From: Peribolospora baueri
Taxonomy: Eukaryota > Basidiomycota > Peribolosporomycetes > Peribolosporales > Peribolosporaceae
Direction: 5' to 3'
Length of the DNA: 64,000 nucleotides
Assembly (NCBI GenBank): GCA_029717555.1
Contig: JAMDHS010000021.1
Location: 186,001 to 250,000 of the forward strand
The translations under genes and the position numbers were made by a program. This document shows positions 23,401-37,469 of this stretch, piece by piece (the first letter of the stretch is position 1; the number at the start of each line of letters is the position of its first letter). The notes below the pieces were generated by a model that ran no database searches, was not told the origin of the DNA, and saw only the letters and a program-made list of their open reading frames with translations.

Positions 23401-26400
23401 CATTTGTCGCCCTCGGGTGTGAGCAATAGATCGTCCATTCGACAAGTGAATGCACGATGCTGAAGGAACTTGGTGAAGAGGCGAGACAAGATGCTGAGAA
23501 GCTTGCCGGCCGTCTCGGGACCGTAGATCTCGTATACCGAATGGACCATGCCGAACGCCGTGGCTCCGAACTGCGACTTGTCCAGAACACCGCACAAAAG
23601 CTCGCCTTCGACGAACAAAACCGTCTCTTCCTGAGAGTGTTCGCCCCAGTAACTATTGGGCACCTTGGCCTTGGACTTGAGATTTAGTCCCTCGGCATTA
23701 TCAGGCTTGATATTCAGCAGGATAGTGGAAATCTGTCGGAATGGTGCCGTCGTGTGAGCAAAAGCGCCGCTATATCCATTTCTTCGATAGCCTAAACGCA
23801 TCGACTCACGATCTGTTTGCCCGTCCAGAGTCGTCGCGGCTTGATCATCGCCGGAGGGAACGTCAACACGTGTCCTCCGCCGGAATAGTTATCCTCAGGA
23901 CGTAGAGCTCCGTAAATGAGTTGATAGTACTCTTCGCGCGTGAAGAAGCTCTGCTTGGCGGTCATCCATACGCCAGCGACAACGTGGTCCTGAATGAGAC
24001 CACGCAGCGGGTTACCAGACGTTGGTACGAGATATTGATTGTCTGTATTGGCGATGTCGTACGACTCTGCGCGCGCGATCTGGCTTTGCGGAAAGTGCAT
24101 GTTCATTTCTGATTTGCAGTGACAAAGAAAGGCCACTATCAGATTCGGAACAGGAAGGGGCCGTCCACGACGGCAAGGGATCATCGCTCACCATCTCCAT
24201 CAAAATCGGCATTGTACGAGTTACAGTTGGCGTAGTGCATCCGAATGGTCTTCTCGGCCTTGAGGACCCTGGCCTTGTGTGCCATCATCGAAGGCTTGTG
24301 AAGCGTCGGTTGCCGGTTCAACAACAGAATGTCCCCGTCGCGGAGGTGGCGCAAGACCTTCTTGTTGACGGCCTGCGTGCGCGTCGTGGTACCGATGCCT
24401 CCAAAGGTGCCTCTGGCGAAGCGCGCGACATGCTCCTGCGGAGTGAGAAGTTGATTTGCCAGCGCTGTGCGCTGCTCCACCGTCAACTTCCCGAGCAAGG
24501 TCGTCGTGCCGTCCTCGTTCTGCACGGCTGAGGCACCGGGATAGACGTCAGGGCCATTGATGACGAGCTGGCGCATCGCATGGACGTTGTGCGCGTTGAC
24601 AGGTTCGGGGTAGGTGAGCTTTTGCGCAAAGTGCGGCGGAACGCCAATCTCGTTGGTCTCGATGTTGACGTCGGGAGAGATGACCGAGCGAGCTGCGAAG
24701 TTGACACGCTTGCCCTGTGAGAAAAAGACAGCGACGTTAGGCGAGCTGCTTTTACTTTCTCCCGTCTGTTAAATTGAGGGCGGCGGGGCTCACCATCATG
24801 TGCTTCCTGAACAAACCTTCCTTCTTCTCGAGGATCTGCTTGACGCCCGGCGGCGGCTCCTTACCAGCCCTCATGGGGTTCGGATTCTTGCTCGAGTCCA
24901 TGAAGCAGTTAACATCGATTTGAAGCTGAACCAGCTGATCCATGAGGTCGCCGTACGCCTCCTGTTTCGTCCTCGGCATTCTGGTACGCACCGGCATCGG
25001 CGAGTGGCCCTCTTTACTCGACAGGGCGCGCATGACACTGACGGCGTCCCGGATGCGGTAAATGGACTGCAGGATCTTGGTGAGCAGCTCGTTCTGCGGG
25101 TTCTCGAACAGCTGATCGCCCATGACCGAAGCGGGACGGAAGCGTGTCGGTGTGACAGGCAAGACCTCGAGGAAGAACATGTCGGCGCTCGCTCCAGAGT
25201 CAGCGCCGCCCTTAGCAGAAGAGCCCGCGGTGACGAAGGGACCATGGCGGCCGTAGAGGAGACCGCACAGGATAGGCTCGTTATGGAAGAGCAAGCGAAG
25301 GTGGGCGCGAACCTCGTCGGTGGGGACAACGCGGCCGGTCTTGGATGTTTTGGTGCCTGCCACCCTCGCATGGGCCTCCTCGGCTTTCTTCGCCAGCTCC
25401 GCCGCCTTCTTCTGCGCTCGAACCTTTTGTGCCTTGACAGAGTCCTCCTCGTCGTCTGAAGAGCCAGAATCCATTGTCGGCTGACCTTCCTCACCACCTT
25501 CGTCTGTCTCGTTTCTGTCTTCATCCATCGCGTTGTCCTCATCAACCCCTTCGGGCGTCTCCACCGCCGACAACCCGCCGTTGGCCGTAAGCAGTGCCGA
25601 TTTGCCAATGTGGTGCTGTAGGAGGAGAGCATTAGGCCTCTTTCGCCCCATCATGTCATGAATCGCCCGTTCCCGGTGCGGTAAGTCCATCTCGGTAATC
25701 TTGATGTATGTGTCCTTTCGGAGAGACGGGGCGAATCTGTGGTAGGGGAGTGCCGAGGGAACCTGGGTAAGCTATCAATGCCCAGCGGCATGACATGGCG
25801 GCGGGAGAGGTAACTCACGCTCCACACGCATCACACTTTTTCCTCTGAATGAGCTTCATGAATTCCTGGACGGTCTTCTTCCTTGCCTCGTAGACCAAAC
25901 TTCCCTTGTCCCTTCCTCTTCTGGCGCCCCTCTTGGTGGCCCAGTAAATTTCTGTGCCCACATATGTCTCAACGCGCTTCCTAAATTCCTCCACCGTTTC
26001 GGTGCCGTTTCCCTCCTTTTTGTCACCCCCTTCGTCGTCAGGGGCGTCCGCCGCGTCCAACGCCGAGTTGCGCAAAAGGGACATGCCCTCGACGAGGTCC
26101 GCTTCTTGAATGAGACCGTAATCGAGAAGTCGAAGGCGGCCGATGTATTTGATGACCTGCACAGCTGTCGTCTTAAACCGGTGGCAATACAGACAGGTGC
26201 CTCGGAGGAGCTGAAACATGTTGACCATGAAGAGCGGGTGGTAGACGGGCGTGGGCAGCTCGATGTGGCCGAAGTGGCCAGGACAGGAGAATGAGGTGAG
26301 GTGGCATGTTGTGCAGCTGAGAAGATGCGAACGCAAGTGCATGGTCGGTCAGCACGTCCGTTTACCTTACAAGGGCGCATAAGCATGTGTCCGGGGGCGG

Positions 26401-26734
26401 GGTTCGTGTTTGCTGCCCGGCTCGACACTCACATGCTGCCCTGATCCATAGGGCCAAGCGCCGGATCGTAGAGACCACCAGTGGTGGGGAGATTCGTGTT
26501 GTCCAGCAGCGTGGGATTCACGATCTGTTTCACGGAAATGCGGCGGATGTCCTCGGAGGATAGGAAGGAGAAGGAGGCGCTAACCACCTTGCTCGGGACG
26601 GGTTGGGCGATATCCTGAAAAAATCGCAAATAATAAGGAATATGGTATCGGCATGACGTCTCTCTCGTAGTTTTATGGGCGGTCGTAGGCACGAGGTCGA
26701 CATGATCAAGAACGGCCGAGTAATCACTCACCAT
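20490..26734 (-). CDS. RPA190: RNA polymerase I largest subunit A190
   Basis: This is the catalytic subunit that makes the 35S rRNA precursor in the nucleolus. The predicted start codon is an exon of its own: ATG at 26734-26732 is followed directly by GTGAGT, and the next exon (26614-26433) opens with DIAQPVPSK. Landmarks in order are [20 protein letters not shown] (clamp zinc site), a Lys/acidic clamp insert, [15 protein letters not shown]-type sequence near 24700, [31 protein letters not shown] (active-site Mg triad, split by an intron at about 24190), [20 protein letters not shown] (bridge-helix region) and [20 protein letters not shown] (trigger loop). A jaw/foot region with a long Asp/Glu run (21440-21700) and the cleft-end block [20 protein letters not shown] come last. 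The final exon ([14 protein letters not shown]) stops at 20492-20490. It converges on RecQ with a 262-bp gap. Confidence 0.95.
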
Positions 26735-27210
26735 TGTGGAAGGTCTCCAAGTGCTACGCGAGCGAGCAGGCCAGAGGCAAAATTTTGCTGTACGACGAGC
26801 GGGCCTCTAAGTCAGACCCCACCGCCGCTACAGCACCGGGAGCTTCCTGCCCAAGACCGGGGGGATGAAAGAGAATGTAAAGGATCTGTGTGCGTATCCG
26901 ACCCAAGGCACAGGCAGAGCGAAGGCGAAGGTCGTGCCGAACGCTCGCAGCCGCAGCACCAACTTTTTTGTCTTCAAATCGCACGTGACTTGCACGTGCT
27001 CCTTGCTGCGGGTCACCGGCGTTTCGAAAACCGAGCCGGCTCATCGGCCCCCCCGCATTCACGATCCTCCCGTCGGACGACTCGCTATCACCACCACCCC
27101 GTCCGTCTAGCCTCCATTTATCGTCCACCTCTCTTTGGCCTTCGCACCACCTCTTCTTCCTTCCTCTACATAGACCGACCGGCTTTCATATATACGAGAA
27201 CGTGCTGACC
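26735..27210. promoter_or_regulatory. Shared divergent promoter of RPA190 and cytochrome b5 gene
   Basis: The 476-bp gap holds two CACGTG cores 11 bp apart, at 26982-26987 (CACGTGAC context) and 26993-26998. Pyrimidine-rich sequence precedes the cytochrome b5 ATG. No TATA box is clear for either gene. Confidence 0.55.
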
Positions 27211-28000
27211 ATGGGAGACAAGAAGGTCACTGCCGCCGAGCTCAAGGAGCACAAGAGCGAGAAGTCCGCGTGGGTCGTTATCGACGGAGCGGTGTTTGAC
27301 GTGAGTGCCGAGCAGTGCGAAGGCGGCCGTTCATAACGTATAAGGGGAAATCAGAAACACACAAACGTTTGTCACTCACTTCCGGTGCTTTGTCTTCTGC
27401 TCGTCTCCTTTGGTCCATTTTGCACCTTGAACAGGTCACTGATTTCCTAGACGACGTGAGCACATCATCTCTCCCCTTCGCTCCATTGTTAGCCTCTTCA
27501 GGGTCTTCCCAGCTGGGCCCTGTCTGCACAGAGATGAGAGATTTAGTTCAAATTGATGCTCATTGCATTTCCTATTTGTCACAACCTCGTCCGGTCTGGT
27601 TTGCGTGTCAGCATCCCGGCGGGAAGAAGATCCTCCTTAGGAATTGCGGCAAGGACGCCAGCGAGGCTTTCTGGTGAGCGCCTCTATCAGCCGACCTCTA
27701 ACACGGCCGAACGTCAACAGAAATTTGTAGTGTTCTGTCCCACTGATGGTGTTCATTCTTCGTCCTCGTACCTCCTTGGCGTGGCCAGGACCTACCACAG
27801 CGAGAAGGTCATGAAGGCTCAGGCGCTGCCTATGAAGATCGGCGAGCGTGCGTTTTCCTTTCTCCCTTCCCCTCCCGCCTGTCCACAGACGCGAGCGTCG
27901 AGCAAGTTTTCCAGACCTTTTAACTCGATGGGCGTGATGCTTATCTCTTTCTTTCCTCCATCATCCTCCCGGCGCAGTCGACGCCAGCTCGAAACTCTAG
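27211..28000 (+). CDS. Small cytochrome b5-like heme protein
   Basis: The product is a one-domain electron carrier of about 84 residues. The start is at 27211 (ACCATGGG context). Five exons are joined: MGDKKVTAAELKEHKSEKSA and WVVIDGAVFD, then VTDFLDD, then HPGGKKILLRNCGKDASEAF, then TYHSEKVMKAQALPMKIGE, then the short end LDASSKL with a stop at 27998-28000. The two axial heme ligands are the His of HPGG and the His of YHSEK. There is no C-terminal membrane anchor, so it is probably soluble, as for many short fungal b5-like proteins. The physiological partner cannot be told from sequence. It diverges from RPA190. Confidence 0.85.
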
Positions 28001-28446
28001 ATGATCTGCCGGTCTTTCCTCTTTGCGAACGTATGCTCTGCCCGCTGCTCTCACAGTTGCCCGTACATTCGTCCTTCGATCATCTCATAGGAATGGAATC
28101 CGGATCGACTTATAGCTCTATAAAATAGACTCGTCTCTGGGAAAAGAAGGTCGAACCATGGGTCTATCCTAATCAGAATTGCAGTAATTCCAGTTTATCG
28201 ACTCGTTGGCCGACTGCCAAGCATACATTGCGCACACAGCGAGCAGAACGGAAAACGTCGACGCCTCTTGAGAAAGGCGGTTTATCGAGCGACGGGCGGC
28301 CAGTAAGAAGATGGATCGCTCGAAACGACAGCTCCATTCGACTCGACTCGACTCGACTTAGTCTCCATATCTCTATCGACGTAAAAACCTAACTAAAGCA
28401 TTCGAATTCCAATCGAGTCGATCCGAGTTTGGACATGTCATCTAGT
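28001..28446. other. Convergent 3' intergenic region
   Basis: The gap lies between the b5 stop and the ILV6 stop. It is more AT-rich than its neighbours (for example around 28120-28200) and contains a short GACTC repeat (ACTCGACTCGACTCGACT near 28337-28355). No gene was seen. It probably holds the two 3' untranslated regions. Confidence 0.5.
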
Positions 28447-29862
28447 TCAGCCAGGAGGGAGCAAGCTGGCGTCGATGGCGGCCATCTCGTCCTGTACCAC
28501 GTCGTCCTCCGTACCAGTCCAGGAGGAGGAGATGGGGGTACGGGGCATGACCATTGTGCCTGATAAGACAAAACGAGAAATAGACGGTTCGGTTCGGTTC
28601 AGCACGGCAAAGGTCAACTCGTGAAGGAAGGCTGGGAGGCAGGTAAATAGCGCCCACTCACCGCTCCTAGCGCACTCCATAATACCAAACGGCCTGAGAA
28701 GCTTCAGCAGCGCGTCGATCCTCCCAGTCTTGGCCGAGCACTCGACGGTGACGCACGTGTTGCTCACGTCGACGATACGTCCGCGGAACTGGGCGGCGAG
28801 GTTGGCGATGCTGCGCATGTTGTCGTGCTGCACGCGCAAAGCGTCCGTCGGGGTCAGGGGCTGGCGCTGCGTGTGGTTTTGGGCAGAAGAAGACGCGGAG
28901 CCACGTTCCTTGGCGAGCTCTGGAGGAACGTGGCCATCAGCGCCATGAGGCGGTTGCGCGGCGGCGTCATCGCCTCGGAGACCGGCGGCAGGAGGCGTGG
29001 CCGAAGGATGAGGCTCGCCACCACCGAGGCTCATCTGGCTGTCCTCGAAGTACTCGGGCCCGAGGATGGATACCTTGACCAGAAGGAGCTCGCGCTCGAT
29101 GGCCTTCGTCTTCGTGTAATCTAGCACGGCCCACACTGGCACCTGCGGTGCGTATGCACATAGAAAAAGTATACAAACGAGGGTAAAACAAAGGCACGAT
29201 GAGCGTAGGGAAAATAGAAGAGCTGAGGGGCCTGGTCAGCACATCACTCGTGCCGTCCTCGTGGTTATGGCCCACTCACCAAATCCTCCAGCTGCCTCCT
29301 AGCCTGCTCCACCACGCCGTCCTGACCTCTGAGAACGATGCACATGCGAGACAGATCCTTGATCTCCGTTCCGCAAACAACCAAGCTATCAATGTTGAAG
29401 CCGCGAGCAGCGAGCGTGCCCGAGACGCGAGAGAGGACGCCTGGCTCGTTTTGGACGAGGACGTTGAGGATGTGTCTGGGGAGCGAAGCGCGAAGGGAAC
29501 CAAAGAACGACAAAAGCGTGAGCTGTACAAGCACTGCATGACTTCGACGCGCGATCGCTTGCTCACCGCTTAAATGGCTGCGTGCTGGGCGGGGGGGTGT
29601 TATAAAGGATGTTGCTGACCGCTTCACCAGCATCGATCGGTCGCGGTTCCAGGCTAGGGAGGGGGGGCAAGTTCTTGAGCCTGTGCTTAAGCTTGTAATC
29701 AAGAGCAGAGGTGGAGCTGCCGATAGGAGGAGGGGGCCGAGACGAGTTGAGGGCGGCGGAGGAGACGCTGAACGACCGGGTGGCTCGGGGCGAGAAGAAG
29801 GGGGAGGAGGTGAGCCGCAGGAGGGCGCGGGTCGCAGCTGCTGGTGCAGTGGGGGCAGCCAT
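28447..29862 (-). CDS. ILV6: Acetolactate synthase regulatory (small) subunit
   Basis: This mitochondrial subunit activates acetohydroxyacid synthase (Ilv2) and confers valine feedback in Val/Leu/Ile synthesis. The start at 29862 gives an Ala/Arg/Ser-rich presequence (MAAPTAPAAATRALLRLTSS). A linker carries LDYKLKHRLKNLPPLPSLEP. After an intron the ACT domain begins, RHILNVLVQNEPGVLSRVSG, then LAARGFNIDSLVVCGTEIKD and LSRMCIVLRGQD. The next exons give VPVWAVLDYTKTKAIERELL, a low-complexity Gly/Pro/His insert, then the C-terminal ALS-SSU domain: IANLAAQFRGRIVDVSNTCV and KTGRIDALLKLLRPFGIMEC. A last exon reads TMVMPRTPISSS and stops at 28449-28447. At least four exons. It shares its promoter with WDR68. 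Confidence 0.92.
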
Positions 29863-30295
29863 GACGGGCAAGAGGAGAGTTTCTGTCGTGCCTGTCTGAA
29901 CAACGATCCAGATGGCGGTCGAGTCGAGCCGAAGAAGGATCGGAGGAGGAAAGGGTGATGGTAGTCGTGATGGTCGCTCGACCGCAATCTGACGTCTTCC
30001 AATGAATGACTCGCCCGCCGCAAAGCAAACGAATATCTGCACGTGACAGATAGCTGCGGCCGGCCGGAGCGATAGGCTTGACATGCACGTGACGAGCGGC
30101 TGCGGTGCGGGCCCACCGCCACTGCATGCTGGGGCGACTGACTGGCAGGCCCGGCGGGAGGAAGACGAGAGTCGAGTGAGTGATTGTGTGCGACGATCAG
30201 TTCTGTTCGTCGTCCGTTTTCTCTCTCCCTTCTCTTCCCATACCCTCCGGCCTGCTCCAAGGTTGGATGAAGAAGAGAGGAAGAGCGTCGCGGAC
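29863..30295. promoter_or_regulatory. Shared divergent promoter of ILV6 and WDR68
   Basis: The gap is 433 bp. Two CACGTGAC elements lie 46 bp apart, with cores at 30040-30045 and 30086-30091, flanking a GGCCGGCCGG palindrome near 30058-30067. The pairing and shared orientation suggest a real binding module for a bHLH factor such as a Cbf1-type protein (inference). Confidence 0.55.
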
Positions 30296-32478
30296 ATGAG
30301 CGTGCTCGAGTTTTTGGCGCCATGTGAGTGCTCCTGTCGACCGGCGGTCTCTCTCGCTCCGCCTGGAGATCACTGGTGCTGGACGTCATCCAGCCATCGG
30401 GGAAGGAGTAGGAACGGAGAAGGAACGGAGGCTCACCGTCGCTTTTGTATTGCAACTTTACAGGGCCAGTATACGGTCTCGCATGGTCTCACCCGCGACC
30501 ACGAGCGCCGTCGCATCGGGACTCGTTGCGCTCGCACTACCATGCATCAGCCCAGTCCCAGCACCACTACCATCCCACTCCCCCACCTTCCTCCCCAGCC
30601 CAGCCCTATGCACTTTCCTCCTCTCCGCCTTCACGATGGGACGCCTCTGTGGGCCTCCACGACTCGAAGCTCGCGATAGGATCGTTCATGGAAGAGTTCT
30701 CTAATCGTATCCAAGTCGTCGGCCTCTCTTCCGGCCGAGGCGCCGCGTTCAACGAACCAGACCCTCAATTCATCCTTCTAGCCGACGCGCCCCATCCATA
30801 CCCTCCTACCAAGATCGGCTTCCAACCCGCCTCTCTCTACCCTCCTTCCCCTTCCACCTCCGCGGCAGCGCCCGACGCTCGCAATTCGCCCAGCTTGCAT
30901 CAGTCCCTGACGGGCAAGAGTACGAAACGCACCTCTTGGTCCGGCGAACTTGCGGGGCTCCTAGGTCGCGGCGGTGGGAGTCCGGCTAGCACGGCGAGCA
31001 GAGGCGGAGGAGCGAGCGGTGCGGCCGGCTTTGCGGAAACGGAGCTGATCGCTACGACAGCCGATTGTCTGAGGATTTGGGAGCTCCGGTCTAGAGGCGA
31101 TGAGGATGGCGGAGGAGGGCAAGGGGGTTTCGTTGGACGGGATAAGGACGGGAGAGGCTTGCCCTATTCTTTGCGAGAGAAGAGCGTCCTAGCGCATGTG
31201 AGAGTTCACCCCAGTTCCCACCTTTCCTTTTCGTGCATTCCGACTCATCCATAGCGCAGAGCGCACGCGCTGGATGGCGTAGCTGACAGCTACTACGATC
31301 ACATTCATCCTGTAGTCAAAAACGGCACCGACTCCAGCGCCCCTTACCTCCTTCTCCTGGAACGCCGCGCAACCCTCGCTGATTGTGACCGCTTCGATTG
31401 ACACGACCTGCACGATATGGGACCTTCCTTCGCGGGCTGCTTTGACGCAGCTCATCGCGCACGACCGAGAAGTGTACGACGTGGCGTGGGCGCCCGGCAG
31501 CAAGGACGTGTTTGCCTCTGTGGGTGCCGACGGCTCTGTGAGACTTTTCGATCTGAGGAGTCTCGAGCACAGCACTATCCTCTACGAAACCTCCGGTCTC
31601 GACCCCACTTCCTCCTCTGGTCGAAGCGGCGCTGGGGCTAGTGGAGGAGGACTGGCGAGTTCGGGCGGCGCATCCGCATCCGCACACCGCTCCGTACCCC
31701 TCCTCCGACTGGTTTTCAATCCCAACGACCCGAACTACCTCGCCACCTTCCACCTAGACTCCAACTCTGTGCAGGTCCTCGACATCCGCTCGCCCGGTAC
31801 TCCCGTTTGGGAGTTGAGGGGGCACGAGGCGGGTGTGAACGCGATTGCGTGGGGGCCAGGGGGAGCTATAAGTGCATCGGGGAAGGATAGAGGCTGGGTC
31901 TGCACTGCCGGTGAGTGCTCGGCATGGTCGTCAGAGTATGAAACGGCAAAGGCGCCGACGATGGCCTCGTCTTCTAACTTATGCCTTTCTCTCCTCCATC
32001 GGACGTTCACATAGGTGACGACGCACAATGTCTCATCTGGGATCTCTCATCCTCCGCTACCACCCCTGCTGGGGGGACATCCTCTTCTTCCATCTCGCGA
32101 CAATCCTCCCTTCGCGACTCGCGAACATCGGGGAGTGGTAGTGGAACAACCACAAATAGCGCCGGTGGTGGCGGCGGCGGTGGAGGAGGAAGCGGATCAG
32201 GCTCGGGCTCGGGCTCGGGCTCGGGTTCGGGTGGGCAACTTCCGAAGACGCTCGCGAGCCCGACTTTAGCGTGCACCGCTCCAGAGGAAGTCAATAACAT
32301 CGCTTGGCTGTCTATGTCTGCTTCTTCAAGGGGCGCGGGCGGCGGGGCCAGAGGCGCGGGGGTGGTGAACGAGTGGAGTAATAGCACCGCTGGTGGGGGT
32401 GGTTCGGGAGACAACCCGTGGGGAGGGGACTGGGTCGCCATGGCCTCGGGTAGGACCATCAGGGCGCTGAAAGTATGA
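30296..32478 (+). CDS. WD40 protein of the WDR68/DCAF7 (An11) family
   Basis: The family forms a seven-blade WD40 scaffold that binds DYRK/Yak-type kinases and CUL4-DDB1. The start is at 30296. The first exon, MSVLEFLAP, joins through a split Trp codon to [14 protein letters not shown], matching the family's APWxVYxxxWS start. It continues with [20 protein letters not shown] and [15 protein letters not shown], which align to the family's LGSFxEEYxNKVxxV and DHPYPxTK blocks. Later exons give [107 protein letters not shown] and [12 protein letters not shown]. Gly/Ser-rich inserts make it longer than the usual 330-360 residues, including a GSGSGSG tract at about 32180-32235. The stop is at 32476-32478. 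Confidence 0.88.
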
Positions 32479-32999
32479 ACGAGGAGGGCGAAGGCAGTGC
32501 CACCGGGTTGCGGGGTCGGAAGGGTCGTCCGTCACTTAGATCTTTTGCTGCGCGCCGCCGGTTGGTTGGTTGGTTGGTACCAATGTGGCGCTCGATTAGT
32601 TAATCATACTAGTCGCTTTTGCTCAGGGTTCTGCGTCCATCGGAGCAGCAGGCGCTCTTATTCCCCTTTCGCTTTCTTCCCGTTCGCCGTCGCGTGCGCA
32701 CGCGCGCGTGTGCACACCGCCAACTCGCCCGCTCTCATCGCATAGCTTACTCCTGACAGTCAACCAAGAGCGTGCGAGCCGTCCCAGAGGAAGGACGTTT
32801 TCTGACCGTCGACTTTCCATCTGACCCGAGAAAAGCGACATCATTTCCATCGGGCGCCCTACACACTCGAGACGAGAGATCACCACATGCCCCACGACCG
32901 CGAGGCTAAGCAGGCGGCCAGCAAGCTAGCCGGAGGCGAGCGGAGGGAGGGAGGTGGCGCCTCCATGCGTCTGTGCGCGAGCGTGCTGGTGAATCACGT
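32479..32999. other. Convergent 3' intergenic region
   Basis: This 521-bp gap lies between the WDR68 stop and the MetAP2 stop. It includes a GGTTGGTTGGTTGGT microsatellite (32560-32577) and an alternating purine-pyrimidine run GCGTGCGCACGCGCGCGTGT (about 32692-32711). No gene was recognised. Confidence 0.5.
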
Positions 33000-35457
<2,458 letters not shown>

Positions 35458-35729
35458 TTTCAAATGTCCCAGCGTAGGGTACGGGCCTGGGAGAAGGGTT
35501 GCTGGAGTTGGAAGCGGTGGTGTGAACGGGAAGCGATGTCGTGCGATATTCTCTAGAAGCGAGCGCTCGAAACATGAAGAGGGCACGTGACAATACAAAT
35601 TGGCCTTTAAAAGGGTGTCGTCTATTATCCAGCGGCCGCAGCCCGGCCTCGTACGACTCGAAAGATAAGAGGTCTGTCTTCGGCGAGATGCTGTTGGAAG
35701 ATGAACGTCACCACCACTCGCCTGTAAAG
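35458..35729. promoter_or_regulatory. Shared divergent promoter of MetAP2 and HOM6
   Basis: This compact 272-bp gap carries a CACGTGAC element with its core at 35584-35589. The HOM6 leader contains the ATG at 35701 and an in-frame ATG at 35686. Confidence 0.55.
35701..35727 (+). other. Short upstream ORF before HOM6
   Basis: ATG at 35701 opens an eight-codon frame (MNVTTTRL) whose stop lies two bases before the proposed HOM6 ATG at 35730, in another frame. A separate ATG at 35686 is in frame with HOM6 and would add MLLEDERHHHSPVK. If 35730 is the true start and the 5' end lies upstream of 35701, this short frame could dampen or regulate initiation. Confidence 0.4.
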
Positions 35730-37211
35730 ATGCCAGTCAACGTTGCCATCATCGGTGAGTAAGCGAACGGTTCCTCATACGATGGGACGGCTTCACAAGT
35801 CTCGAAAGATTTTGCCAAGCCGAGCAGGAGATTCCGCTGACATCGCTTTGTCCCCCCCGGTCTTCGCAAGGTGTCGGCCTCGTCGGCGGCGAGGTCATCT
35901 CGCAGCTCTCGCTTCCGGCTTTGGCCCCGCTGTTCACCATCGTGGCCCTTTCCAACTCGAAGCATACCCTGCTTACCTCGCAAGGTATCTCCTCCTCCAC
36001 CTGGAAGTCCGCCTTGTCGTCGGCCCCCGCCGCGCTCGCGCTCCCCGAGCTCACCTCCGAGCTCAGCAAGATCGCACAGAGCACGGGCCGGCACACGGTC
36101 GTCATCGATAACACCTCGAACGATGCCGTGGCATCTCACTACCCGGCATTTTTGAAGGCAGGCCTGAGCGTGGTGACGCCAAACAAGAAGGCCACCTCGT
36201 CCTCGCTCGACCTCTACCGCTCCATCCTGGCCTCCTCCGCACCCTCCGTACCGTCTGGGCCGCTCTACTACGGCGAGAGCACGGTAGGAGCAGGTCTTCC
36301 AATCTTGAGCACGCTCAAAGATCTCGTGGCGACGGGAGATGAAGTGCACAAGATTGAGGGCGTGTTCAGCGGGACGCTCAGCTACATCTTTAACGAGTTC
36401 AGCCCGGTCAAAGAGGAGAATGGAGCCAAGACTTTCTCAGAGATCGTGAAGGGTGCTAGGGAGGCTGGCTATACGGTGCGTTTTTACAATGAATTCCTTT
36501 TCTCTCGGTTTTTTTGTACGTGCCTTGACTCACATTCCCGCCGACGCCATCTTATTGTCCTTTTTTTCATTTCGCCTCTCGCAACGCTTAGGAGCCCCAT
36601 CCGGCGGACGACCTCTCGGGCGTGGACGTCGCGCGCAAGCTGGCCATTCTCTCCCGTCTCGTTCCCGCGCTCGCCTCGTCCCTTCCCAACGGGTGCGCCT
36701 CGGTGGACACGCGTTCGCTCATCCCCTCCGGGCTCGAGGACGCTAAGACGGGAGATGACTTTGTCACCCGTCTGCCTCAGTACGACGCCCAATTCGAGGA
36801 GCTGAAGGAGCAGGCGAAGAAGGAGGGGAGCGTGCTGAGGTATGTGGGGGTGATCGACGTGCAGAAAGGAGCGGTTAGAGCGAACTTGGAGAAGTGAGTC
36901 GGCCCGATCTTTTTCGTCGTCCTCCTGTCTGACCTGCCGTGTGCGCTACGCTGCCTTGCCACTGACAAACCCCTCCGCGTTGCCGTCCCCACCTTTCATC
37001 CCGACTCGCCCGCACGGGTTCGGTTCAATTCAGGTACCCGGCGACGCACCCCTTCGCGACGTCGCTTTCGGGCTCGGACAACATCATCGCCTTCCACACG
37101 GCGCGCTACAGCGCCCGGCCGCTCATCATCCAGGGCGCCGGAGCGGGCGCGGCGGTTACGGCCATGGGCGTCGTGGGCGACGCGCTCAAGGTGGCCGAGA
37201 GGAGAGGATGA
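35730..37211 (+). CDS. HOM6: Homoserine dehydrogenase
   Basis: The enzyme reduces aspartate semialdehyde to homoserine, on the route to Thr, Met and Ile, in the cytosol. The first exon gives MPVNVAIIG and joins through a split codon to VGLVGGEVISQLSLPALAPL, completing the GxGxxG dinucleotide-binding turn. Other landmarks are VVIDNTSNDAVA, SVVTPNKKA (substrate/NADP site), YYGESTVGAGLPILSTLKDL, EGVFSGTLSYIFNEFSP, and EPHPADDLSGVDVARKLAIL with the catalytic Asp/Lys pair. The C-terminus reads HPFATSLSGSDNIIAFHTAR and IIQGAGAGAAVTAMGVVGDA, stop at 37209-37211. Four exons. The length fits the fungal family (about 375 residues). The start at 35730 matches the usual N-terminus. Confidence 0.95.
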
Positions 37212-37469
37212 CGGACCGAGACCGGTGGAAGCTCTCGGCCGCTCGATTCCGTTCTGATAGAGGGGAAACAGTCTCTGTAGACAACGAATTTTTGGACTAG
37301 AAATACAACGCCAATGCATGCATACGTGCATGGCGGCGCGGCGGCGGGCGGGGGCGGAGATGGTGAGCCGCCAAAGCCGGATGGAAGGGACGAGGACGAG
37401 TGGAGAAGGTGCGGAGGTGCGCAGAATATACAGGAAGAAGAAGGGGCCGATCCAACGTGATCGTCGTCG

